From the NCBI GenBank assembly GCA_006384855.1, contig VCJN01001768.1, forward strand, positions 216,001 to 280,000: a stretch of DNA of 64,000 bases, written 5' to 3'. The translations under genes and the position numbers were made by a program. Each line of letters begins with the position of its first letter. Position 1 is the stretch's first letter. The notes under the pieces are model-generated. The model had not been told where the DNA came from. It saw only the letters and a list, made by a program, of their open reading frames with translations, and made no database searches. Source of the stretch: Tetraselmis striata. Taxonomy: Eukaryota > Chlorophyta > Chlorodendrophyceae > Chlorodendrales > Chlorodendraceae. Below are positions 42,214 to 55,700 of the stretch, piece after piece.

Positions 42214-42236
42214 GGTTAGGGTTTAGGGTTTAAACC
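42214..42236 (+). repeat. Interstitial telomere-like motif
   Basis: After a poly-G tract come TTAGGG, TTTAGGG and TTTAAACCC, that is two plant-type TTTAGGG units turning into their complement. Too short to show telomere origin. Confidence 0.45.
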
Positions 42237-42239
42237 CAC

Positions 42240-43149
42240 CCCTCCCCCAAACCTCCCTTCCCCACCACACACACAAACAACCACATACATGCAAACATGT
42301 ATATACATAATCACACATGTCCATGACAATGTGTAGGGACGGCTTACACAGACAACCAGCCGGGGGCCATCACGACTCCCCACTTGACACATTACTTTAG
42401 ATAATGCCAAGGGCGATATCTGTCGTAAGCGCATTACGACCATGACGCATTACCAGTCGCATTACCTTCATGACGTTCCGTTAGGGACGACTTGGTCACT
42501 GCTCCGTGCTCCCTGCCGGGCACGGCAACACTGCTCGTGCACGCCTGGTCGTTGCGCTCCCCCAAAAAGTTGATGATCTGAACGTGCAATGTCAAATTAG
42601 TGTCACTCCATACATCCAAAGATTACTCATAAAGCAGTTGGGCACAGGGCAGACTGCTGGTTGAGCAACATGCACCGCATGCCGGGCACACATAGCTTAA
42701 CCTGCATGTTCCCAATAGCGTGGCGTAACGGAATATTTTTTTGTGAAACAAAAACCTCAGTTTTTGAGATATTTACCGTCTGATTGACAGTTTCACTTTG
42801 TCAGGGATAACAAATCAACTTTCAAAAGGCTGTCCAAGTCGAAGGGGCATCTGAGCGTTTTGTTAATATTCTTCAGATACTACGGGCCGTCGCAGGTGTA
42901 GCGACTGACAACCTTCATTCCTACTACAGTAGCTAAATCCGCGATTACGAGGTAATTTTAAAGAACGAGCAGGTACATACTGACTTACCCGTACCCGTAC
43001 CCGTACTTCCCGGTGCAAGTAGTCGATGTACTGTTCTATACCGTACTGCTATATAAATTTTTACAGCATCAGTACCGTACTGTACTTATACCGTACTGCT
43101 TTGCACGGCGTTGCGTGACCTGCGAAGACTACGGGTATACGGGTATACG
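42240..43149. other. Intergenic, nothing recognised
   Basis: Contains GTACCC simple repeats near 42985-43010. No gene seen. Confidence 0.4.
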
Positions 43150-43252
43150 GGATGCGGGCCGCTTTTAGGCGGCTTGCCGTGTTGCTTGTTTTATATTTTA
43201 TTCTAATTCTGGGGAACGACTGCCCTTTTGTAATTCACAACCAGTACCAGCA
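43150..43252 (+). repeat. Solo LINE 3' tail
   Basis: GGATGCGGGCCGCTTTTAGG then CTAATTCTGGGGAACGACTG and CACAACCAGTACC match the tail of LINE B. No ORF precedes it, so it is probably a heavily 5'-truncated insertion. Confidence 0.7.
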
Positions 43253-43791
43253 CTACGGGTACGGGACCCACTGGAGCGCGGCGCTGTAGTATATCGCGGC
43301 GACGCGGCATGCAGCTGCATTTTCCGACCGCCCATGAAGTCGCTACCGCCGTTACGAGTGCTGCGCGGCTTGCCTGCGACGGTGACCTGCCGCATACTGC
43401 GGCCATAGAGCGGCATATTGCGGCATAGATCGGCCGCATATTGCGGCGGCAGCTGCATTACCCACCCGCCCGTATGTCGTTGCGACTTTTGATTACTCGG
43501 AGACTCCGCCCATGCCCCAACCCGCCATTGATTGTAGTGGTTATTGAGCTAATTACTGTTGTGACAGCTTATATTGTTGGTCTATTACGCTCAATATGAC
43601 AATATAAAAGCACATGCATCTTTGTGCCGTCCCACGAATTATTTTTATCTCTCAAAAAGCGGCAGGTTTCTATCTCTGAAAAGCCAGTTTTTATCTCTCA
43701 AAAGACCGACTTTCTTTCCCCAAAACGCGGATTTTTATCTCTCCAAATATTAACCCCCCGTTGCGCAACCGTGCTCAATATGTCACGTCAA
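43253..43791. other. Downstream of the M8 gene
   Basis: Includes a degenerate array of TTTTTATCTCTCAAAA-like units at about 43640-43750. No gene recognised; 3' exons or UTR of the M8 gene could extend here. Confidence 0.4.
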
Positions 43792-46700
43792 TCAAGTACA
43801 TATAGTAGATACTAGAACGCGCAGCCCTAGGGGGAGGTTTGATTTCAAAGTTGGCGGGGGGTGGTTAAGGGTAGCTGCTCTTCTGAGGTCGCACTGCGTG
43901 ACGTTATTCCAGAGGAGCGGGCGCACCTGTAAGCCAACGCAGATGCAGACCAGGATGGCTGTGCCGGCAAGCAGCAGCGCCGCCGCCCCCAGAACGAACG
44001 CAGTCTCCATCGGCATCCCCAACACCTGGGCCGGAGCTGCGCCGTCAGCGCCCCCCGCCGGCGCAAGGGCGCCGCCGCCGAGCAGAGCCACCTCCCGCAG
44101 GCCGCCGCCTGTGCCGGGCTGGGCGTCGGTCGCGGAGGTGGCATCTGGAGGCTGGGGTCCGTCTCCCGCCGGCGGGACCAGCGCCAAGGAGCAGCAGTCC
44201 TGCCGGTGTGCAGGTTATGCCACATCAGTGAGTCATCATGTCGCAGTATCTCGTTGCATTTGTATATTATCACGAGGTAAAAATTACAATTCCGTTGTGC
44301 AATCTACCTACCTGCATTCGTTCCATGCCACCAGCAGGGAAATAATGAGAGGCGATTCTTTGACCCCAGTGACCAGGGACTCCCACAAGTATTCATGAAG
44401 GGTGTGTGTCTGTATGTGTGGTAGTCGGTGGGGGGGGGGGGGGGGGGGGGGGAGGCAGATCATTGAACGTCCCTTCAGGCATGTTTATCAAACTAGAAAA
44501 AACATACTTATTAACAATAGTGTACTACCTACCAGCTCAAACATAATTACCTCCCTGCTTTGAACGGCCCAATGCATGACCCGGGGGAAGCCAGGGCGCA
44601 GGGTTCATGATGAAATCCAGTAGTGATAAAACACATTTCGGCGGCAGGTTGGCAGAACTGCATATTCAAAAATCTGCCACCGAATTGTGTTTCATCATTG
44701 GACTTCTTCATCATGAACACACATGCTCTGGCTGCCCCCCCCCCCCCCCCCCCCCCTGGTCGAGTAACGGGCCGCCGTTCAAAGGCAGGAGTTTATTAGA
44801 TTTAAATTTGGTAGAATAATGGTATTTATAAATATGGTTCTTAGTTTTTAACAACACGCCTGAAGTGAGACACGGTGATCGGGGCACCCCCCCCCCCCCC
44901 CCCCCCCGGCCCCCCTCCGACACATTCGGACATCGGCAGCAGAAACGCTGCCGCACATCGCGCGATCATCCCTGTATTCGTGCGGCCGCACCCTGAAGCG
45001 CATCGGGTCCTTCGCTAGGGCGAGGTCGCTCAGCACCGCCGCGATGAGCTCCGGAATGGCCGTCGTCACCACCACGGAGATGCGGTGTGTGGCAGGGGCA
45101 GGCAGGGCGCCGGCCTCTCCGCCCACGATGCGCCAATTGCTGCCCGCCACCGACACCGCGACGGCCAAGGCGTACGGCTGCAGCAGCTGCTCCAGCTCTG
45201 CGCGCACGCGGGCGACTGCGCCCGCCTCCATGCGGCCCTGCCCAGACTCGTCCAGCGCCCACACAAACAGGACCGCCTCCACGCTGGCGGAGTACTGCAT
45301 GGCCACATGACAAAGGGGAAGCCACACGGGTCATTTCAATGGGATTGTGCAATCATCGCCACCCGGAGCTCCGCGCATGGCACTAGCAGCCTGCCCATCC
45401 GGCTCTGCGCCTATGCGAGTCAACAGCGTACAAAGGCTCCATCATCGACTGCAGAGCCGATGGGTGATGGGTGACAGATGCTCGGTTGCCTTGAGGAAGG
45501 GTCACCTGGTTTTGCATGGGTGGCGAGCTGCCACCGGGCGAGGTGGAGGGTCCGTTGTCCACACCGGCCGCGTCCTCGTCGCTGACGCCCGCTGCGTCCC
45601 CTGAAGATGGCGGCGGCGCGCCTCCCGCCAGGGCGTAGGGCGGTGGCATCGGGGTAGGCGGCCCTGAACCAGCACCAGCGGGAACGGCACCACTATTCGG
45701 TCAAAAAGGGGCTAGACAACGACTGTTCGCCTCGTCGAAATAGTGGTTTATGGGCCTCAAGTAGAGCCCAGGTGTGGGGCTCGATTTCAAGTAATAAAAT
45801 GGAAGCGGAATGATATCCTGTCCGCACTGGACTCTTACAAGTGACGTCAACTTGGGGATGTGCGGATATCCTAGAGAGGGCTCACCTTGCGCCAGCGGGT
45901 CGGTGACATTCGGACGCCAGGCAATAGGTGGTGGCGGCGCGTGCGGCTGTGGCTGATGGCTCGTCAGGATGGGCGGCGTCGCTGTCAGCGTGGGCGGCAC
46001 CTCCTCCGCCTCCCCCCGGCCGCCGGACGGCGCTGCTGTCGGCACTGCCGACACCGCGCCGCCGGCTGGCGCGTGCGGCCACTCGCACTGGCCGGTGGAA
46101 GGGTCGCATGTGGCGCCGGCAGGACAGGCCAGGGCGGTGCCCGCCGGGCTGCAGATGTCCTGGTCGCACGCCCGGCCCGCGCGGCCCAAATGGCAGATGC
46201 AGGTGCCGTCGCGGCAGTGGCCGTGCCCCGAGCAGTGCGACGGGCAGGCGAGCTGCCGGCACAACACCGTGTTGTCGGGACATGGGCCGAGCGTGCCCTA
46301 CGAGGAGCGTGCACACGGCATGCGCACCGTTATATTCATAGCTGTGTTCTTGGGGGTTCCTTCCCCCTCACTTGGCCCTACAGGTGTGCAGGTGTCGACA
46401 CTGGCTGTACGTGGCCGCTGCGCCACGCACGCCACTATAAAACGACCGCCGGGCAGTCTTGTCGCTTCAGCACTGATCGAAATGATCTCAAGTTCCAAAC
46501 TACACCCCCCCACATAAGTCCGGGTTTTGCATTTTCGATCGCAAAGCGCATGCATGGGCGAGGATAACGCCGGCTGCATGTGCATACATGCTAACTACAG
46601 TGGGAATAGTTCGGGCGAACGCCTATTGTGCGCTTTATACCCACCCGCGCGACAACACGACCATTCGTGGGCGCCCTTTCAAAAACGCGGAATCAGTGCA

Positions 46701-49700
46701 TGATGCGTTGGCGCCAAAAAATTGTGGGTTGCGCCAACCGTCCAAACCTATGGAAATAGCGGCACTCGTCGCACCAAACTCGGTGGATACGGCCCTTGGC
46801 AAAAGTTTCACACACCGTGCGTGTAGGCCACTGAAAGCATGTCGCTATAGGCACGACGTGACACCCCAACGACAAGTTGGCCACTATGGGGAGCAATTTT
46901 GGGGTGAAAATGCTGCTGTTTCTGTGGCGAACGCACGTAGGAGAGGCGCTCGATGGCCCCCTTGGCGTAGGGCAATGCTCTACTGTGGGGGCGCGTGGTG
47001 GAATGCCAGTTGCACCGTTTCGTGGGCGGGGTGGCGCGGTAGGGGCGTGGACTTTAATTAATATGAAATTCCTTGAAAAATGCTGTGCAAAATGGCATTT
47101 TGGCTGGTAGATGTGTGTATCGCTAGGAGGCGGCACATGCCAAGTGTTGGTGATTCGTGGTCATCCACACACATAACGCTCTCGCACAGCCGAGTATGGG
47201 GCTTAGACACGCACTTGGCGCAAAGCCACGCGCCCGACATGGGTGGGCACATAAGGCAGTGAGGGGCAACTTGGATGATCATCTTTGGGGATTTTTTCCG
47301 GGGCCCCAAAAAATCGAATTTTGGATTTTGAACGATTGTTTTCGACGCAGATTTGAACGAGGAATCGCGTGGTATTTTTAAAACAATTTTCCGAGCAAAC
47401 CCTGAGAAGTTATAGCGTTTTAAAGCGAAGGGGGTGTTACTGCGCGTGGCCGACACTGATGCCACGCCAGTATCGCAACGCGACATGTACTGGCCGCCGC
47501 CCACACGGCTGCACCTCAACCAAATGCACCCGAGCCCCTCGCCAATGTGTTTCCTCACGCGTTCATGGCCATCCCGCCGTTTGGTTGTCTATTCACGCGC
47601 GTCGGCGTGTGCGTGATACCGACCCTGGTTTTGGTGCAATTGCAGGCGACGCCCATCCACGCACCAAGTGCAGCGTGACACCCTAGTCAAAGGTCTTTAA
47701 TCTTCGGTTTGAGCCACTCGTCATGCAGGTTTTATAAAATCCTCTGAGATTCCAGGGTTTCATCTCATATAACCTACATTCAGGTACCCTAGACTTCTGA
47801 AGTCTTGAGACTGCCGAAAAGGGACCCCAAACTTATGTGCAGGGGTGTAGTTATTGATGGAGTTTCCTCCTCCCTTAGCCGCTTTTCCGGTAACCGTTGC
47901 TGCTAAAGTGGTACGGGTTAACTAGTTCACTCGTCGTTGCGCCTTTGGGTGAGCAGGAGCAGACATAAAAGCAGCCGTAAACTGCTGAGCCTGCCGTCTT
48001 CCTGTCTCGCTGTGTTAGACACCGCGATAAGTGTCTCGTAACCTGTTGCGAGCAAGGTCACAAGTTGTTTCAAGGCCACGACCGGCTCACCATCCGTATG
48101 TGTAATTCTCATCCGTACAGGTACGTCCGTGCGTTACCATGCCGATGGAGAAGAACCCGTCGCCGAGCCGACACTACTAGAATCGATGCAGTAGGAAGAC
48201 ATGCATGCCCAGTCTACACTGATGCGTGAGCTCACATCGTCGTTGGCCCAATTAACAGCTCGTGGGCGTGTTGCTGGTGGAGACGGAGCACATGGCTTTG
48301 GTTCCAGGCAGCGCTTCGAGGGACAACCGCCAGGCCGCGGGGGAGCCGCAGAGCGCCCCGACTTGCTAGAGCCAACCCAGAGCGGCCGTGTCGGAGCAAA
48401 ATCCGTGAGTGACGAGAATGACTACCTCGCGGTGCTAGAACTACTGCAATTACTAGAGTCTGGTTATGAGGACGTTCGACCGGTGAGCCGGGTGCCTGGG
48501 CTTTTCCCTTGCGTACCGACCTGACGAACGACTATCTCAAGTAGGATGACCGGTGTCTGCCGGCCCAGGAGGAGTATCTTGGGATGACATGCTTTGGGGT
48601 CCACATGGCTGCTCTTTTTGTGGCCCTCGACGAGCTGCTACCTTACGTTTTTTATGGTAATCAAGACTTCACCCCAACCTCGTGCGCGCCCGAAATCACG
48701 TTGAGGCATCAACAAGGTGTTTCGTTTTCGTCTAGCTTTCTTGCGGGAGCTTAACACGATCAAGCGTGTGCACTGTGACTAAGGTGTGCTGGACGTGCTG
48801 CGGGCTCGGCACTTTCAGCATGCAGCTGAGCATCTCGGCTCTGCGATTTTTGGGGACCTGATGGAGAATAACGAGCGTCGGGTCTTCGACGCGACTCACG
48901 GTCGCCTGCAACGCGAAAGCTACCGCTACTGCTCTGGTGGCGGCGGCGCTCGCATGACGCGGGCGCGGACGTGGACGTGGCGGCGGTCGTGAGGTGAGCA
49001 CAAGTGTCGGCGTGGGCCGCCTTTCACCGGAGCTGTTGCTGGTGCTTTGCGAGGTCACCTTTCGGTGACCGCCGCATAGCGAGCCTTGGCAGCCCAACGG
49101 CGGGATGAGCGTCCCGTGTCCGCCCCCCCCCACCCCCCATACCCTACAGACTTCGTTTAGACCTTCTTCGGTGCAACGCTTTTCACAGGCACAGCCGAAA
49201 CAGTGCGGCTCAACCATCCGAACACCGACACATGGCAGCGTAACAATCCGCCTCCCGTACCAGCTCATCACAGCGTCCGTCGGTTGTTACACTACGTGTT
49301 ACAATTGGTTCGCAACGACCTCTTTCGCGTGTGTACGGTACGCTTGTAACATGCGCTACGAGCGCGACGGGCGCACGGGGCGGCCCTCCTACCTGAACTT
49401 GCCCCGCAAACCCGTACTGGTGCCCAGAATAACCCATCCAACAATTACCGGCCAATCGCCGGTAACTGACCATTGCGACCGATTTTTTTGCTGCAATGAA
49501 CCGGCATGCTCATGTTTCTTGGTCGGTTAATCGTCGTTCTTACATAATTGACGAGCCGAAGCTATAGCCCCATGGGCCGCTTCACTCCGGTCCCGCCGTC
49601 TACACGAGGCGTTTGGTTCGGCCGGGTTGGAACAACGGGCTCTCAACCTACTCTCCAGCTCCCTCACCGCCTAGACGCTCAAAAGCTATGCTGGCAAGCT

Positions 49701-52700
49701 GTCCCAGTTCGCGGAGTTTTGCCACAACGACTCCGAGAACGTCAGTCCGCTGGAAGCGACCACGCTACTGTCGTCCGGTACGTCGCTTGGATTGGCGAGC
49801 GGAGTCACGTTGGGGCTAAGTCGTTGCAACCGTACATGTTAGCAATCAACATGTTCTTTGAGCTACACAACCTCGACTTGATCGCTAATGACGATTGCGC
49901 CTCACCGCCACGCGCATCGTGGCCTGCTACTAAGGCAACGCCGCATGGAGGCTGCTCCTTTAGGAGTCCCGCTGCATGATGATGTCGCTTACGCTTTCGT
50001 CGAGCGGGCCGAGAGAATTGTGTCTGTACCTCACACTCGAGCCCTCATGGCCTCGGCTGTCAACTTCACGTTCTTTGCCAGGGGACTCATTGGCGTGTCC
50101 TGGCGAGTGCGGGACGTGCGTATCGACACCTACCACATATCACCATGCATGTGGACCGTGAGAAGGGCCTTGCCGGCCGGCGCGGACCCGACGACGTACG
50201 TATGCTAATTTTTCTTGTGTGGGAGCACCCTCGCGTCGCTCGTCTTCTGCACCATCAATTCATCGACAACGTACAATCTGCCCCCCTTGTCCATGATGCC
50301 TTGGCCGAGACAAACTACTGGGCGGTCACCCCGAGCGAGCGGTCCAAACCTTGGATTGTCGCTACCATGTCGGACTGGCAAAAGTTTCTTCTTTTGGGTT
50401 TTCCTCGTACATGCGTCGAATCCGGTTTAGTACTTGATGCAATGTATCACTACATCAAATAAATTGAAAGCGAAAATTGAAATCCGGCTCGGGCTCGGTC
50501 CTAGGCGTCGTCAAATTAGATGGGGATACCTTGTCGGGCAAGATCGGTCCCGGAACCCCCTCCCATTATGCACTAACTACTAACAGTATATTGCGCAATA
50601 CATCTCGCGATGAAAATGGGAGGACCGTCGAAAACGGAACAAGAGATATCAAAACGGCATCCCGGAAGATTATACCGGGGCCAGAGCTTCACCGTACCGC
50701 TTTTTTTAATTTCCGAGTGATATTCGATGGGCTTCAGTACATATGCTAGTTTATCGGGCACTCGTACACAAAGATGGCTCGCCTGGTATCGGCCGGTCGG
50801 GAATGCCGTGGCTCTCTACTACGGCCGCCCGTCTCGTCGATGTTGCCCCTCCCTCCGGCATTTCTAGGAGCTCTCACAGCCTTCGCAAGGGAGCAGCCTC
50901 TACTGCTAATGCCATCGGAGTTCCGCTATCCCTCATTTGCCACCAAGGCGTCCGGACTACGAACTCAGACGTCGTTTTGGACTACATCGACCCGAACGTC
51001 CTCCCATGCTTACCAAGGGCGTGGTTTTTCGTTGGTCACATCGCGCCCCTTCGCAGCTTCCAAGTCCAACAAGACTCCGCACGCAACAATGGCCTTCTCG
51101 ATGCCCCTTCGTGACCTAGCGCTACCCCTTCTTCGTCAATCTGCACCTCTCTTCGTTCGCTCATCACTGGTTAAAGCAAACTCAATTTAAAATGATCTAA
51201 ACCAAATTATGGGGTTTCCTCCTTTCCTAACCGCTTTTCGGGTAACCGTTGCTGCTAAGTGGTACGGGTTAACTAGTTCACCCGTCGTTGCGCCTTTGGG
51301 TGCAGCACGAGCAGACATAAAAAACAGCCGTAACAGTTGAGCCTGCCATCTTCCAGTTTCCCTGTGTTACACCCTCCTTGACTCCGTTTTAGGTACATCC
51401 CTTGTCCGCTCGGTAGAGCGGTCGTCTCGTATGCGAGACCCGGGTTCGATTCCTGGCCGATGTATTTCGGCAATATCGGCCCGGCGTGTCCCGGTTTTTT
51501 ACCCGGTTGATGCATTAGCCCTTCGGGGTTCGAATTAGGCAATGGTCTATGGGCTATGCCAGACCTACGACTGCAGTTGGCGCACGAGGTCAAGTGCTGG
51601 GGCGGCTTCGGCCGATGTCCCGGGGCGAACTTTACTTTACTTTGACTCTGTTTTCCCTCCTTGTTTTCATTTAACCTTCCTGACAGTTAGTTTGGCTCTT
51701 GTTCGTGTAAAACAGCCTGCGCGATCTTTTTATTGGTAAAACCAGACTCAACTTGAAATCACCATACCATCGTCGATTTCATGATCGCCTTTTGCAGCTA
51801 GCTCATGTAAATATCATCGTAGTCATGTCGCTCCTGCTGCTGCGCTGCTGTGTACCAGCGCACCCGTACTGCTGGTACTCTCAGCGCGCGGAAATAAGCA
51901 GACGATGCATCTCCTCGCTACTGAGGTGAAGTACAGTAGTCGCTACGGGTACGGAAGGCCAGTTATTAAGAAATCCACTGCTTGAAGCAGTACAGTACCT
52001 ACTACTCCGAGATCAACTCAAAGTCGCTCCTCGTACATCAGACTGGCGGTACCCGTACCGGAGTACCGATCGTACCCGCCTGGCGGTGTGAAGAGAAAAA
52101 TGCCGGTCAGAAATCCACCGGTTCTAACAGCTAAAAGATCAACACAGCAAGCCGCCTAAAGGCGGCCCGCATCCCGCCCGAGGCGGGATGGATGACGGGT
52201 ACTGGTACCGGCACTGATATACGGGATACGGGATGCGGGATGCGGGACATGCTGCTGGCGTTTTTGAGCGGCTTTTGCTCATATCTTGTACCGCTTTTAG
52301 CGGTTGATTTATTTTGTATTCTGGCCTTGTGGTAATTCACACCAGTATCAGTACCGATACACAAGTACCGATACCCCTCCGACTGGTGTGAATTGCCAAA
52401 AAGGAGAGTAGCAAATCTACCTACGAGTGGTACCTGGGTACCGAAATCGGCACCACGCGAGTCCAAGATTGATTTAGAGGTGCGGCAGCGACTACGGGGG
52501 GTGCTTTTTTTTTCCCGCCCCCGGGACAGGACTGGCACCAGTGAAACCCTTGCAGCGTCTCTACGACGGCCGTTTAGGCAGCAATCCAGTTACGGAAAGC
52601 CCTGGGTAGGCGACGCTCCGTTATAGTCATCAAGCAAATTGCCGAAGCATTTCGCAAGACTAATTGAAGGTCAGTGACGGAATTTCCAACACTGTTGGAT

Positions 52701-55700
52701 CACCGTCTAAAACACTGCCATCAAAATACCCTGGGGGGTGCTATGTAGTCGCTGTACCAGTTCCTGTCAGAAGTACTCCAGCCGCCTGCGACTTTCATTA
52801 AAGGCGGGCTTCCCTTTATTATTATCCCCTTATGCACGTCCGATTTAAGTTTATGTTTTGGAACCCCCTCCCCCCCCCCCCCCCCGCCCTCTGTTTACAC
52901 ACCCCCCTCTACTTTATTTATGTTGATCTCACAGTACTTAGTAGAACATGCCCAAAGTTGCATAATAACTACCACTGACACGACCTTTTTTTATGGTTTC
53001 AATGCATGGCTGTGTGCAGAAGGGTGTTCCCTGCCATATGCAAGCATAAAATGGAGAGGGGGTGGGGCACTTTCTGGAACTATCACCATATTACAGTCAG
53101 CATCCTGACAAACCAACCATACGGTGGTCCTATCCACCCCTCGCTCCATGTAGTGCTATGATGCTAATAAGCTGTTGTATGCTTGGCATGGATACTAAAG
53201 ACTTTCCGTGCGTTCTCTAGACGCTATCCACGTAACCAACGCAGTGTATTCACGGCGGCGGTGCGGGCCTGAGCCCCCATTCGCTCATGCACCGCTCCCA
53301 GCCGCCAAGAACTGCTTGAGTACGTGAACATAAAGTTGAGGCCACTTACAAAGTGAACCCCCCCTCTCTGTTTCTCCGGAAAGTAGAGTACTAAAACAGA
53401 ACATTAAATCGGACCTGCCTTATTGTTGAGTGGCCGAAATTCGACACCGGTGATGCGATTCGACACCGGTGCGACATGTGTTCTATAAAGTACTGGAATC
53501 TGGAGCGATCAAACCTGAAACGTGGCGGGTCGATTCGCGTGGACTTCCGTCGATAAGTATCAGGCTCTGTAGCGATCGCGGACGAAATCGAAAGCGGGGG
53601 TGCCTGTCTGCCGCCTGCGTGCTTGCCTCTGCACACGTACCTGGTAGCCTCACTTTCATCAATTTTGGTATCACCAAGCAAAGCAACTTTTCCATCCGTA
53701 GTTTTTCCCGTAATCGTACGATGTTAGCGACTAGTAACCCGTTTATATGGTAGTATAGCGCTACAAGTACACTACAAGTAATCATTTATCCGTGACCTGT
53801 ACTCGTACGTTGTCGGTCCGTCTATACACAGCACGATTCGGAGCCTAGTACTGACATTTGTACTTAATTTGTTCCTTTCTCCCTTCATGTTCCGTCGATA
53901 TGGACTATAACGATTCATGTACAAAACATCAACGGCCCAGTAGTATACAACATGCGGATGCCCTTTGCAGCTAGCTCCTGTAACCAATAACTAATACAAC
54001 ATGCGAATCGATGATGTAATTAAACATGCGAATCGATGAACCGTATACATGGATCCCAGCCTCCTTTCTAAAGCGGCGAAGCCGCCATCCTTTTTTATAT
54101 ATCAACAAAGTGTGGTTATTAATTGGCGACTTGCTGGATGCTAATATGCTCATAACGTAGTCGCTATTGATTATGACCTGAGCTAAGCGGCGGGGCTTTC
54201 CTGTGGCCGTATGGCGCAACTCTTGGGCCTTGGCGGCCGAGAGCGTTGTCACAACATTCATCTCAAGGCCCCGCGTCAAAGATTAGCCGTTGGTGGGCGT
54301 TGCAGGGACGCGCGTGGGCAGCCTCGGTGTGTCTGCGACTCTTCCTGTGGCGGTTCGTCTGCTGTGCTCGGCCGATTCCGCAGCCAAAGAGTGTTGCGCA
54401 CATTCAAGCATCGCGCAAGTGGCCAAGCCGGCAGTGGGGTTTGTCGCCATAGTCTCCATCATTCGACGATTCCGAGGATCACAACCCGATCGTTATTAAC
54501 CGGGTATTATCCAAAATTATGGCGACTTCAGGATAATAGGCGGTGACAGGTTTAGCGGGGTGCCGACGCACTGAAGAACGCATTTTGCTAGAACATGCCC
54601 TGCCTTTTTGCCCTATACTGTGGGCACCCGCTATAAAAAAGCATAACATTGAGAACATGCTTTGCCCTGTAGGGCTCCCAATCCCTGACCGGCCGCCGGA
54701 GTACGATCTCCAATGCATCTATAATATACAGAGCTCGCCATGCTGGAACATTATACGGGTAAAACCCGCCTGCGTGCCGCTCTTGCACTTGTCAGCAATC
54801 AGCATAACGCGCGCAAGCACCCGCCTGTGGCCTTCCCCGCAGCACCGTACCATTACAAGTACTGGAAATGGTAGTTTTGTTTTATTTGGCTGCGCAAGCA
54901 ATTATAATTATTACTGCGCCATTGCATGATTATGCATTGTAGCGCTCAGTTAATATAAGTGATAAGTATCACCAGGCCCCCGCGAATGACACACACATAA
55001 GAACCCTATGGCACGCCCTCCCAGAGGACAGGGCAAACAAATTATGCGCGTTCTTTCAAGTGCGCCGGCACCCGTACACACACTAATTTAAAAAGGAATA
55101 ACACTACTACATAATTGTATATAGACTATAACAAGCATCACGAATTGTTTACGGAATGACAATGATTACGCATAAGTACGTTGTCACTTATCGTTTTAAG
55201 ACGGTTTCCGACATGCTCCAACTTGCATACCAGCATGTCAACTTCAACCCCCCGAAACAACTCTATTACGAAAAGCAAGATAAAATATGGAAGAATATTA
55301 TTTAGCAACTTGAAGATTTTAAAATGAAAAGGGCGAAATAAACTCGAAATCCGACGTCGTCGTCGTGATCATCACACTTTCGTTTGGTCATTCGTATCGA
55401 ACTTGATTTGTAATACATAATGGCGAGATGGAATCGCATTTGCGCAATGGTTCCGTGCCGCTGCAGCACGGTTTCTGCACACGCAGATGGAGGTGCCTCG
55501 GGTGGACAAGGTGGTGCAACGCCATGTATCGTCGGGGTTCGGACCTCGCCCGTGGGGGTGAGTTGCCGTACCTGCAGGTAGCCGTGCCCGGCGAGGTCCA
55601 ACATTTGGCCGGAGGGGCAGTGGCGCCAGCCGCCCGCGGTGGACACAAAGAGCCGGCCACCGGCGTCGCAGCGCATGGCGTAGCAGTCCGCAGCAGAGTC

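Larger units (their letters stand above)
47866..51760 (+). mobile_element. Gag + tyrosine recombinase element, copy 3
   Basis: Plus-strand order: terminal repeat (47866-48020), Gag remnant (48201-49010), recombinase (49100-51114), terminal repeat (51218-51372), SINE insertion, outer block (51655-51760) ending in AAACCAGACTCAACTTGAAA. The terminal repeats share TTTCCTCC, GGTAACCGTTGCTGCTAA and ACTAGTTCAC and are direct. As in copy 2, Gag is followed directly by the recombinase with no reverse transcriptase between them. About 420 bases (50383-50802) interrupt the recombinase relative to copies 1 and 2. The whole element lies antisense in the M8 intron. Confidence 0.75.
46253..55571 (-). other. 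Giant intron of the M8 gene
   Basis: Joins GHGYLQ of the M8 C-terminal domain to LACPSHC of the EGF-like exon in phase 0. It contains recombinase element copy 3 with its SINE (47866-51760), LINE tail relics (52138-52345) and the dispersed repeat (52505-52735). The stretches 46253-47860 and 52740-55571 hold only unassigned open frames, the longest being 166 codons at 47058-47558 on the minus strand, and a poly-C tract at 52870-52885. Confidence 0.65.

Noticed and set aside
46588-47061. 157-codon plus-strand frame
   Set aside because: No motif, lies in the M8 intron and overlaps equally open frames.
51396-51460. Functional tRNA gene
   Set aside because: The cloverleaf is imperfect and the segment is the head of a SINE with a tail and target-site duplication.
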